From the NCBI GenBank assembly GCA_000181795.3, contig CM012954.1:8207524-8271523 (forward strand): DNA of 64,000 bases, read 5' to 3'. Position numbers and translations under genes: made by a program. The notes below the pieces were generated by a model. It made no database searches, was not told the origin of the DNA, and worked only from the letters and a program-made list of their open reading frames with translations. The first letter of the stretch is position 1. Each line of letters begins with the position of its first letter. This document shows positions 14,062 to 25,852 of the stretch, in pieces. Source of the stretch: Trichinella spiralis. Its lineage: Eukaryota > Nematoda > Enoplea > Trichinellida > Trichinellidae.

Positions 14062-15475
14062 TATTGATTTATAAAAATGATAAAAAAGAACAACGTGGAG
14101 TGAAATAAATTATTATAAAAAAAACGACAACTTCTTCACTGAAAACTGTGCTGATCAAAACTTCCAATGCCACTGTAGCAGTGGTAGCAGCAGCAGTAGT
14201 AGTAGTAGTAGTAGTAGTAATAGCAGTAGTAGTAGCAGTAGCAGTAGCAGTAGAATCAATATAAACAACAAATGATGGGCAGCAATAAAAGATGCAGGTT
14301 GAAGAAAATGAAATGCAGTGATTTTGTGCGCCCCAATTTAACAGATTGTTGCAACGACAGAAAGTGACACGAGCACGTCGCACCACTGCTCTCAGACACG
14401 TGAGAACAAAAGACGCTGCGCCGCCGTTTTCAACCCTCGTGCAAGCATAATAATATATATTCTAGTCGCATATTCGATAACGGAAACGAAATTAGATATT
14501 CAATCCGCCTGCTGGGAAAATTCTGCTCTAAAAAAATTACACACGTCTGCTCGGTAAATTTCACTCACTACGACACAGATAAGCATTAATAATAATTATG
14601 AGATTAACAATTTCATTATATTAGCAGCAAACATGACGACAAGACAGGGTCGTGCAAAACTTGCCTCCAAGGCGCACGATTACCTATTACTATGAAAACT
14701 TTAATCATACAGATCAACGTCAATTAACCCACCCATTCACCAACATTACACACACCACGCGCTATCAACCTTACTTTTAAACTTTATTACATTGGAATGT
14801 AGACTAGCTTCATCGACACACAACTCTACGTCACACTTATGAATATTATCATCAGGTACTCTTTTGCTGCTGGTGTCTCGTATTTTTCAAGCTTCTATTT
14901 CCACTTCCACCGCTGAAACAACAACAACAAAACAAACAAACATTTGTCAACACCGGAACAACATCAACAAGTCTCCTTTCTAAAACATACCGTTCGTATT
15001 GATTCAATTTCAGATTAACAAGTTCAATTTGTAAAAGGATAACATTACAGTAATATCTTTTTTTTTCTACATCTTTGCAATGAATTTCAATTTCAATATC
15101 CAACGATGCAGACGTGCGTGATCGAATAAAAAATACAAAGAAGAAGAAGAACAGATAAGCAGAATGCTAAAAGAAAAATAAGCTGAGAAAAATAAAAAGA
15201 ATTTTAACGCATAGATAGAACTTGCGTTATTTCGAGCATTGCAAGCGCAAAACGACAAAATAGTTTTATTAACAATTAACAACCAAAACAACAATTGGAA
15301 TAGTAATAATCATTATCAAAAAAAAACAATTTATGGCAGATTTCAACCGCATTTCGAGAGCATTTATCACAAAATTGGTAAAATAAAAATTCAAACATCA
15401 TCCCCCAAAAAATGATATTAGCAATAATGAAAATTAGCATATTCAATTCTGGAAAAAAGGTTAACTTGTAATAAT
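14062..15475. other. Upstream region of trehalase, no gene seen
   Basis: It contains a trinucleotide-rich stretch and short open frames without flanking splice sites. It presumably holds the trehalase promoter and ends at the assembly gap. Confidence 0.4.
14175..14253. repeat. AGT/AGC trinucleotide repeat
   Basis: An imperfect run of AGT and AGC units lies just upstream of the trehalase start. Confidence 0.9.
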
Positions 15476-16472
15476 NNNNNNNNNNNNNNNNNNNNNNNNN
15501 NNNNNNNNNNNNNNNNNNNNNNNNNNNNNNNNNNNNNNNNNNNNNNNNNNNNNNNNNNNNNNNNNNNNNNNNNNNNNNNNNNNNNNNNNNNNNNNNNNNN
15601 NNNNNNNNNNNNNNNNNNNNNNNNNNNNNNNNNNNNNNNNNNNNNNNNNNNNNNNNNNNNNNNNNNNNNNNNNNNNNNNNNNNNNNNNNNNNNNNNNNNN
15701 NNNNNNNNNNNNNNNNNNNNNNNNNNNNNNNNNNNNNNNNNNNNNNNNNNNNNNNNNNNNNNNNNNNNNNNNNNNNNNNNNNNNNNNNNNNNNNNNNNNN
15801 NNNNNNNNNNNNNNNNNNNNNNNNNNNNNNNNNNNNNNNNNNNNNNNNNNNNNNNNNNNNNNNNNNNNNNNNNNNNNNNNNNNNNNNNNNNNNNNNNNNN
15901 NNNNNNNNNNNNNNNNNNNNNNNNNNNNNNNNNNNNNNNNNNNNNNNNNNNNNNNNNNNNNNNNNNNNNNNNNNNNNNNNNNNNNNNNNNNNNNNNNNNN
16001 NNNNNNNNNNNNNNNNNNNNNNNNNNNNNNNNNNNNNNNNNNNNNNNNNNNNNNNNNNNNNNNNNNNNNNNNNNNNNNNNNNNNNNNNNNNNNNNNNNNN
16101 NNNNNNNNNNNNNNNNNNNNNNNNNNNNNNNNNNNNNNNNNNNNNNNNNNNNNNNNNNNNNNNNNNNNNNNNNNNNNNNNNNNNNNNNNNNNNNNNNNNN
16201 NNNNNNNNNNNNNNNNNNNNNNNNNNNNNNNNNNNNNNNNNNNNNNNNNNNNNNNNNNNNNNNNNNNNNNNNNNNNNNNNNNNNNNNNNNNNNNNNNNNN
16301 NNNNNNNNNNNNNNNNNNNNNNNNNNNNNNNNNNNNNNNNNNNNNNNNNNNNNNNNNNNNNNNNNNNNNNNNNNNNNNNNNNNNNNNNNNNNNNNNNNNN
16401 NNNNNNNNNNNNNNNNNNNNNNNNNNNNNNNNNNNNNNNNNNNNNNNNNNNNNNNNNNNNNNNNNNNNNNNN
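15476..16472. other. Assembly gap (997 N)
   Basis: An unbroken run of N; its true length is unknown. Single Ns continue at 16698-16797, showing low base quality on the right flank. Confidence 0.99.
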
Positions 16473-16709
16473 GCTACGCCCAAAGCATTTTATTGCACAA
16501 TATTTGCCTTCAGGGGGATATGCAAATTTTCTTTTGCTTTCAGGCTATGCCCAGGGACATCCCCTCAGGCTATTTTTTTCGAAAATTTGCATAATTCAGC
16601 ACCCGGCTGCAATTTCATATCCTACGTCTTACAATTATTCCACTACTTAACTGCGCTTTCCCGTACTCCACTCAGCGTAGAGTAACGCCTCATACTTNAC
16701 CTATACCTT

Positions 16710-16945
16710 TAACTTTTACTTACCTGCCNTTATACTTACCTANTACCTATNTACTTTAATCCACTTTATACTNAATTNCTTTATACTTACCTGCANNCCT
16801 ACCTTTTTCATTTTACTCATCCTGCACCCTACGTTATCGTACTTACCTTTCAGTACTTACCTGCAGTCCCATTTACCTGCACGCAATCACTTTAAATATA
16901 TCCTCTTCGACTCTACTTACCTGCATTCCACTTACCTGTGCGCTG
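16710..16945. repeat. Degenerate repeat of the word TACTTACCTGCA
   Basis: The word CTTACCT occurs about seven times in 240 bases, usually as ACTTACCTGCA, with uneven spacing and pyrimidine-rich filler. On the minus strand each copy reads TGCAGGTAAGT, a near-perfect U1 splice-donor match. The stretch borders the gap and contains several single Ns, so part may be collapsed or poorly called repeat. Confidence 0.65.
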
Positions 16946-17339
16946 TTCTTTGATGCTACGTACCAGTATTTTACGCTATCAGATCCCTAGTGCTCTTTAA
17001 TGGAAGATTTGTAAAAAGAGAAAAAAAATTCCTAAAAAAATAAAATTAGAAATAAAATTGCTAAAAGAATTCTAAAAAGGACATGTCCATGATTCCTAAA
17101 ATTCATAGTTGAATATAGTTGAATTGAATATAACAGGTATATAATAATAATAGAAATAAATATAACAGCAGCATAATAAAAATAACCACTTACGTTATTC
17201 GATGGAGATCATTCAAGATGCGGCTTTCGTCTTCACAGTTACGCACTAAAACATTAAATACAAAACACTTCTTCTACAAAAAAATAATGCCATTCTTCCT
17301 TACCTTGCGTGACAAGGAAAAACATCAGAACCGTAGGAA

Positions 17340-18660
17340 CCGCAATTTGAGAGTGCCATCAGCTGCGACTAAACAAAAATTTTCTGATGACGTAATCCAT
17401 TGCTATCAAGAACAAAATGCTGAAATGTACAGCGACATGTTCTCTTTATTTAACCTATTTCATTGCTGTCATAATATCAAATTCCTTCTTACTATTTGTG
17501 ATAAGCAAAGGCACACTGGGACGGCTAGAAAACGCCAGGTGAGCACTGGTTGGCCTCAGTACAGGCTTCATGAGACCACATAATCCACAGCTACTATAAA
17601 CAAAAACTACTTACTAATTTTTGTCATATCACATTGGAAACGCATTGACGAAAGATCTATACGGGCACCAGCGCTACTCAAATGTCTCAACGTAATCTGC
17701 TAGAATTACAATCATTTATTTCTTTCTAGTTCTTATGATAAGTGAAACCACACTAGTACCAATGATGAACGTCACTGCGTCAACTTCAACTCAGAGGGAT
17801 ATCAGAAGAAACATCGAATTCGCTTGATGTTAATGTAATGCTGTCATGGATAAAATGTGGACACTTTACGTATCCAACTGCAATCAGGAGCAAGTTAAAT
17901 ACTTACGCATGTTTTTGATGCCACATTTAGAACAAACCAATGTGAACATGACTAATCACGGCGTCCAGAACGAAAGGAACTTGTAAACAGTTCAGCTAAT
18001 GATGTTATCTGTTATTATAGATATTCATGTATTCATATTCATATTCAGATAGATATTCAAATTCAATCCATGTAACACTCGCATCTTCAAGCTATCTAAT
18101 TAATCAAATTCAATACTTACTGATGAACGATACTATGTGATAAGCAAAGGCACACTGGGACGGCTAGGAAACGCCTTTACGGCCATGCTAACACGGGTTG
18201 CAAACGGTGCAAGCTTCATGGGATGACGTAATCCATAGCTATTATAAACAAAAGCTACTCACTAATTTTTGCCATATCACATTCGAAACGCACTGACAGC
18301 ACGAACGCTGCTCGGCTGACTCAGCGAAATTGCCACAATTACAATCCATTCCTTCATACTTTTATGATAAGTGAAACCACACTAGAACAACTGGGAAACG
18401 TCACTGCACCAAACACTGTACTGTGCGATCTAACTGCAATCAGGAGCAAATTCAATACTTAAGGATGTTTGTGATGCCAAATTTAGAACGAAATGATGTG
18501 AACATGACTTACCACGTTGCCCAGAGCAAAAGCAATACCATAAAAACTCAGCTGATGACGTAATCTGTAATTACAGAAGTTACCTAATTCTGCCTATATC
18601 TAATACGCCTATCGTCTCGCTATCTAATTAAACATATTCACACTTACTGTTTTTTGTCAT
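17340..18660. repeat. Tandem repeat, period about 639 bases, diverged
   Basis: A unit beginning GATAAGCAAAGGCACACTGG at 17500 recurs at 18139. The landmarks recur in order: TATAAACAAAA(A/G)CTAC, CATATCACATT, GATAAGTGAAACCACACTAG, CTGCAATCAGGAGCAA, AGAACnAAnnnATGTGAACATGACT. The start of a third, worn unit is seen near 18655 and the end of an earlier one before 17500. Each unit also has an internal echo: GATAAGC..GCACACTGG recurs about 230 bases later as GATAAGT..CCACACTAG. GATGACGTAATC occurs several times. No coding potential is convincing. Confidence 0.75.
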
Positions 18661-20156
18661 AAGTTTTTTGAACGCTATGCCAGCAACTCCAACAACCACT
18701 GTTCAACAGCTTTTACTTGTCTTTACTGATAATAGATTGCATCTGGGCATTTTCAAAATGTAGCAAGGCAAATGTAATTTTCAATTCTTAAAAGAATTGA
18801 ATTGAATCAGAATAATCTATGATATCACATACATGATAATTTAACATTAGTGCTACTGTTAGAATGAAAGCAATGTGGCGCCATTGGCATTACCACCTTT
18901 AACCTAAATTTAACAAAAAAATAAATGTAAAAAGCAAGGCATATTTATCATGATGCATAGTTACCATATTCAGTTAGTTTTCAGAATTTGGTTGTTTCAT
19001 ATTCATGGATATGAAAATAAAATAATGTAAATTCTAAAAGTGAATTATATTAATGCAGTCATCTATAAATAAAAAACAGAAATAGATACTTCTTCGTCTT
19101 CAGCATCTGATGTATCTAAAACTTAGCAATAATAACACTAGAAAGACCCGCCAGTTTCCATTCACCATATATGTTAAGCAACATGCATAGCATACCACCA
19201 CCAAAATATCAAATCCAACTTACCAGTTATTCATGGATGGTGTTGAAGAGCGGAATTATAGTTGACCACGTGCTAGATTGATAGCATTGCAGTGAACTGC
19301 AAAACCTAATAAAATCGATGTGCTTGTTCAATTGTATAATAAGTAAATTATGCAAATGACTATTTACATTGCTTCACGAAGAGCAACCTAATTTTCCATC
19401 AGTAATAGCGCACTAAAATAAACAATATGAGCAACATTATGAAACGACACGATGAAATTTATTACGTTTCTATTTACACATTTCATATTACTACGTAATA
19501 TGGCATTGTTATGCAAATATTTTTCCCTAAAATTACCTAAAAGGAAATATTATTAACCTGAAGCATCGCAAATTACTAAAAATAAACGGAAATGCTATCA
19601 CTACGTATTTATGCATATTGTATAATTTAGTTGCTTAAAAGTACAAGGTGATTCAATAATTTATATTTCATCAATGTTTTTCATCTAATCAAAATTATCT
19701 GGATAATAAAAAATAGCTTGCACTGAAAATAGTTTCGAAAATAAAATACGTTTTCAGATTTATGGAAAATTAAACAGTTGTCATGAAATTTTATGATAAT
19801 AACTGCGACAAAAATTTTATAACATACAATTTATCTCAGCACAGAATTTAACAAGTGCGCACCGTAGACATCATGATGGTAAGCGGCTGCACCAGTGGGT
19901 ATGCCCCTTGACAGCTTATTTACTATTAAAATTTTGTTTTAACTAAACTATCGTTTACACCTTATGATGATTTATAGTAAGACTGGAAACTTGGTTGAGC
20001 ACTGCATCAGCGCGCCACATACAATGTGAGATAAACCTACCAGCACAAATTAAGTAACTCAACGATTTGCAATGAATTCAAGAAACTTATGCGGTTGACA
20101 ATTCTGCATTGCATTTCATGAAAAGAATAAAACAAAAGAATCAGGAGTACACTGGA
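18661..20156. other. Non-coding stretch, no gene seen
   Basis: AT-rich sequence with no supported exon. It may belong to the same repeat domain as its flanks. Confidence 0.4.
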
Positions 20157-21710
20157 TTTGGTTATATTGCTAGTCGACAGCAATTATGAGAAATTAGATT
20201 TATATGAGATAAAAACAGCTAAGTGCTGTTCATTCAGCTCGAAATAGGGGGTGGGCAGCATTTTCAGTTGAATGCGATCTCTGTTCAGCTTAGTATTATT
20301 ACGAGCTCAATGATGGGGATCATTAGAAAGGAAAGGAGGGCGGGACAGCATAGCAGGAAGGAATGAGGGAGAGGTTAAAGGATGGAGGAGGTGGAAGTTG
20401 CCATATGCGTTCTTCCTCTCAATCTTCACGTATAATATTCAGGCATTGCTTCATTTATCAATACTGACAACATTGATGGGCATTGAGTTATTTTCTCAAT
20501 GACATAAAAAAGGGGCATCTGTATAGGTCAGTGCTATTGGCGGTACAAAAATATAATAGAAACTTTAAGGAGTCATTTCTAAAATGAAGGGAATGTTACT
20601 GCCATTCTGAAAGTATTAAAGGAGGTAGTATAAAAGTGTGTTCTCTAGCTAACAGCAGCTTTCCTATGTCATGCTAAAACAATCTTGTGCACGATTTGAG
20701 CAGTGGCAAGCATTTAGGGGTGCGATTCTGCAACTGCAGTATCCCGGTGACAGATGTTTCCTTTAAACAATTGGGCATGTATGTTACCTTAGCAATAAAC
20801 ATTACAGTGGGCAGTAAAGATAATGTGGGAGGGGTTCAACTGCTATGTCAGAGTACTACTTTACAAATGGATTTCTAAGGACTATTGAAAATTATAGAAA
20901 AATATACCATTAGTACTATTATATATTGGCTTGGCCGTAATAAAGTCTCGAATATTATTTGAACATCATTACTGAAGAACAACGCGCTAGTTTCCATTCA
21001 AAAAGACTAAAATCAAACAACTACAAAAAGCTTAAAAAGCGCGCATGTTTAGTGCAGTGTGCCAAGAGAAAGAAGGAAAACATTGTGTGAAAAATAGCAA
21101 ATATATGAAAATTCATACCTGTCAGCAGACTTGTCAGGGATGACGTATAAAGCAAACGTAGAGTCATACATTTTGTAACTGATGTTCGTGGTTTCTTCAT
21201 ATTTTTAGTCTAACAATCACAACGTAATTGTTGCAGTGAAGCATCGAAAAGACCAAATACCGCAATGCAGTAAGTAATTAGACCGCCCTTCAGCAGCGAA
21301 CATTTATACTATAGTGCTGTTCTCTCAATAAACAGAAATTTATATAAGGAACATTGCTACCAAATTTGAATAACACACAGTGCACGTAGCGGAATGCCAA
21401 CGGCAGTGTTTACCATCACATTTGCATAAAGTTACTCTTCTGACCTAGAAATACATGTATGCTTTGAAAACGTATAATAACAATGTAATGAGTCAACACC
21501 AAAGATTATAGTAATTGCTGAACAACAACAAAGTCCTCATTACGTTACAGATGAAAGTCTCTGTCTATCACAAATAATGTTAAGGCGTAAATTAAAAAAA
21601 GTATAAAATACTGTCTCACGTAGATGCGGCTGTAATAACACGATGATAATACTTTGCAGTATTCAGCAAAATTCATTCATTAATTTAAAGGAACTGATTG
21701 TTTAGTGAAC
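20157..21710. repeat. Dispersed repeat, copy B
   Basis: This is the partner of the copy at 1-1519, in the same orientation about 20 kb away. Its left limit cannot be fixed, because copy A is cut by the window. A 63-codon open frame at 20687-20878 exists only in this copy and is probably chance. Confidence 0.8.
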
Positions 21711-22719
21711 CATGAAAAATCTTTCAAATTCTACTTGTATTGCTGCTGATGTTGTTTATTATACATTGCAGCAATTCTGCTAAAATGTATAAATACGGAA
21801 GACTAAACGGTACTATCATCCATGCTTTGACAGTGACTTGGATCACTTCGGTTACCTTCACACCAGACAGACTCTTTCGATAAAAATTAATTTATTAAAA
21901 TGCAAATTCACTTCGAGAAATCAAATATATACTTTTACCTTCGTAGTAACTTATCAATCGGATCACTTCCAGAACGAATCACTTGATAATGAAATGCTCA
22001 AAAAAGAAATGCATGATTTCCCTTCCTGACAATTCAAATGTCGTGGCATTCCAGTGTTCATCAAAAACATCAAACCAAGTTTCAGATGTTTGATTTTCCT
22101 AAAAATGGGTTCAATAGGATTTCAAAATAATATGAAGAACCGAAAGTGCAATATTACAAATAGATTCACGTTTCGAACACTAATCATATATTCATGTGGC
22201 AACTTTCTATAAAAGCTATAAATTTCAAATTCTAATTTTAATTTTAATTTTTTAATTTAAGCGAATTATGAACATCAAATTCTACTCATAATTATAATAT
22301 ATACTCCACATTAAAAGTATATCAAAATTGATAGCAATATTTTGTTTAAATAAAAACACAAGAATCATCAAGAAAATTTAAACATGTCAGTAATTTAAAC
22401 GTTAATGCCATTAAAATATTATTTTAAAATTCTTCGGTGCATAAAATTGGCAGCAAATGACAAGAACAACAGTACTTGACAGTTTTCTCTAGAACAGGCC
22501 GTGAATTGGGGAAAAAATTGAGAAAGTTTTCCTGAAATGGTAATCATTTTTTCATTTCAGTTCTCATTTTCTAGAAAAACCTATGAATTAAAGAATATTT
22601 TTTTACACTTACATATTTCTTCAATACACATGATATGAATTTTCTCAGCCAGTTCTGTTCGCCCAACAGAAACATTAATATGAGCATCATGATTTATTTT
22701 TGTGATTTTCAATTTTCAG
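21711..22719. other. 5' flank of the EGF-module gene
   Basis: No recognised gene. It should contain the promoter and first exon of the next gene. One candidate is a start codon directly followed by a donor at 22537-22541, which would join in frame to the exon at 22720. Confidence 0.35.
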
Positions 22720-25700
22720 ACATTCGAAGTTTTGCTGATTTTTCTCCTTTGCTTCAACGTTCAGAAAGCCCTGAGTAATTCTTCTTCTTCTTGCCCAGCC
22801 GATACGTATCCAGATGTGTACAGAGGTGGAAGAAGAGATGTCAACCACTGCACAACATTCGTACTTTCCAAAGAATTAAAAACTACAAAAAACATGCCAG
22901 AAACAAAAGGCGACAACACTTTGCTCGGAAAAATGGTCAACTTTTGCAAATATCATTTCAAAAATGGTCAACTGCTATCTTACTTGAATGAAGACGCGAT
23001 TCGCTATCACCAATACTATAAATATCCAGAAAAAGAAATAATTGTGCATTCTGGAACGGAAGTAGGCATAACTAGGTTTGAAAGAAACGTACCCAGGTAT
23101 CACAAACTTTGGAAAACAAACAAACCGCATGAGTGCTACATGAACACGGCGATTTTCTTCAATCGAAGTTCAGATAAAATATCGACTACTCACATGGAAC
23201 GATGTGTAAACTATTTTTACGGTTTCAAAAAAACGTCAGAATATGAACATCTAATTATGCATCCGTGGTGGCAAAATTACAGTATTGCTGAATCTGAAAA
23301 AAAATACCGCATGGGATTACACTCAATGTGCAGATGCATGAGAATACAAAGTGAAACTAATGAATATAAATTTGCCACTCCGGTATTGAATTGTTCAGCT
23401 GACAACTGCGAATATTTCGCTTGCGTATCTGCAAGTTACAAAAACTGTATAGACGAAAGAATTGAACAATGTACATTTTCACCAAATGAAAACATATGCC
23501 GAGAATACACTTATGTACGTCACCAAGAAGCCGATATACCGTATGGAAAAGAATGCCCTGAACGTGATTATGGAGAAATATGCGAGTGTCCTTGTTCAGA
23601 CCTAGAGTGGTCAGAGTGGTCTGCAAAAAGTACAACTTGCGGTCCATACACAAGAGAACGGTATAAAGTCATAAAAGGATTCGAAAATGTCGAAGTGGAC
23701 TGTACACAAGAAAGATACAAATGCTGCTTTTCTATTGAAGAAGGATTGCAAACTGATTGCAAAGATTTTTTTATCAACTCCAACAAAACCATAATGGAAC
23801 ATAATGAAACATGTACAAAAAATGATGGGACGATAATAAAAACCGAGGCTGGATATTTTTGCGAATGTGATGACAGTCGTCATGGAACATTATGCGAAAA
23901 AAGTGAGAATTGAGTTAATTACAAATACTATTTCTAATTCACACAAAATGTGACGTATCATTGAGGTAAAACTACGTAAAACAGTTTACTTAAATGTCCT
24001 CCTACATTTTGGTAATTTGCAATTTGAAATGATTATTACACAAATGACTAGAATCTCAATAATGTTTGTAATTTTATTCCCGAAAGTTAAGCTGAATTTA
24101 CTGAAAAGATCAATACAGAATTGGTAGAAAAAACCATAAAAAATAATATTCCATTTCTGAAATGACAATTATTTCTACTGTTGTTGTTAATTAATATCAA
24201 TAATTAATATACATTTTTTACCATTGTAAATGTAAATCATATATGCAAAGCTTGTCAATTCATTGTAGGTTACACATTCTGTGAAGACCATCCAAATATA
24301 TGCCAAAATGGTGGAAAGTGCTTCAATGCGGGAAGTTCATATATTTGTTCTTGCACTTCGGATTTTCAAGGCGTAAACTGCACTATACGTAAGTAATTGC
24401 TAAAAATTCCACATGCAGGGCCATTTATTGTCTGTTTTCAATATGGCATTTTTTATTGCATTTGACAAAAGTTTAAAACAATAATATTCATGCTTTGAAA
24501 CGTATTTCCAGACACAATAATATTATACTGCAATGTTGTAAAAAATTCTATTCAAATTGGAAGCAACAGGATTTATCTGTTAATAAGAGCGACAATAAAT
24601 TACTAAAATTAGACAAGAACTATACAAACTTTTGAATTCATTTTTACCTTAATTTTGCCCTAACTTCAAATTCTTGATAATAACAATACAAATGAATTCG
24701 ATGCATAAAATGAATCATCTATTTGTTACTGTAAAGTTGATACTTTTAGCTGAAATCACCTGCAACAACGGCAAAGAATGTTTAAATGGAGGAAATTGTT
24801 CGCTTGTGGACGGTAAACACATCTGCGTGTGTAGCCCAGTTTACACAGGCAAATTTTGCGAAAGCCGTAAGTGAAAATTTCTTATAAATTTAATTATATT
24901 CCACGAAACAAATAACAATTGCAATTTACCCTGATTAACAATATATTGTCGTGCATTTGAATATTATCAAAGATTTGTCGCGTAATTCAGTAATAAAACA
25001 ACAATAAAATGCATAACAGAATCCCCTTTGCCCATTCAAATCAATACAACAACTAACATTCTTGTACTTTCTTAGATACTGGCTTGTGCAAGAAGAATTC
25101 TTGCAAAAACGGTGGCTGTTGTGCAGTTTTAAGTGAAACACACTTCCAATGCCTTTGTGCACATGGCTTCAAAGGCACCTTATGCGAAGAGGGTAGAAAA
25201 ATATGATTGTAGAAAATTGCACATTAAATTACATTAATTAGTTAGTATCATTTCAGCTGTCAGCACACTCGAGGAAATTGCAATAACGCTATCAAATTCC
25301 TATGTAACTATGGTAATTGCCATTTGTTCATTAGTGGCAGTGGCTTTCCTTTACCTAAGTGGAAAAGCAGTGCGCCGCCATCGAGTAAGCATCTTTTACA
25401 TTGTCAGTTTATCACATTAATTTTCCAAAATGAATAAATTTACCTCTAATTACATAACAGTTAATTATTATAAAATATTGAACAGGTAAGTTTTATCAAG
25501 TTAAACAAAAATATATCAGATGTGAATAAGTAATATTATAATTATGACGCTGTAAGGGGTAAGTTGGAATTATTGGAACTTTCCTCTTTGCTAATATTAG
25601 TATTAGTAACAGTAATTGGATATTCAGATAAAATATTACATTGTAATTGATTTCAGAAGCGACGTCGAGCAAGGTATTCTAAGCAACGGAAAGCTCCCAC

Positions 25701-25737
25701 AGAACCGAAAACGTTATCCACAGAGACAAATTTGTAA
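22720..25737 (+). CDS. Type I membrane protein with EGF-like modules, family not recognised
   Basis: Six exons are clear: 22720-23902, 24269-24388, 24750-24866, 25076-25192, 25257-25384, 25657-25737. The true start is upstream; an ATG-only exon at 22537-22539 would give 582 residues. The protein opens with a hydrophobic signal sequence (FEVLLIFLLCFNVQKA). A Cys-rich ectodomain of about 370 residues follows, with many N-glycosylation sequons and a thrombospondin-1-like patch, WSEWSAKSTTCG. Then come an incomplete EGF end and three EGF modules with CxNGGxC spacing, each on its own exon with matching phase. A transmembrane helix (VTMVIAICSLVAVAFLYLSG) and a short, very basic tail end the protein. 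It probably acts at the cell surface in adhesion or as a receptor. The large N-terminal domain matches nothing I know. Confidence 0.85.
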
Positions 25738-25846
25738 AAGCGAAAATTAACAATTACAATTTTTTATTTTCAATAACAATATAACCATTATTGAAATCAT
25801 AATTGTATATTATTAAGTTCAATTTATTTCTTTTTAAAATTCATTG

Positions 25847-25852
25847 AATAAA
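25847..25852 (+). promoter_or_regulatory. Polyadenylation signal AATAAA
   Basis: It lies about 110 bases after the stop codon of the EGF-module gene. Confidence 0.6.

Noticed and set aside
17218-17583. A 121-codon open frame
   Set aside because: It runs into the tandem repeat and lacks splice sites, known motifs and clean flanking sequence.
1-21710. The paired direct repeats as long terminal repeats of one large element
   Set aside because: They are over 1.5 kb long and 20 kb apart with ordinary host genes between them, and no element proteins or terminal TG..CA borders are seen.
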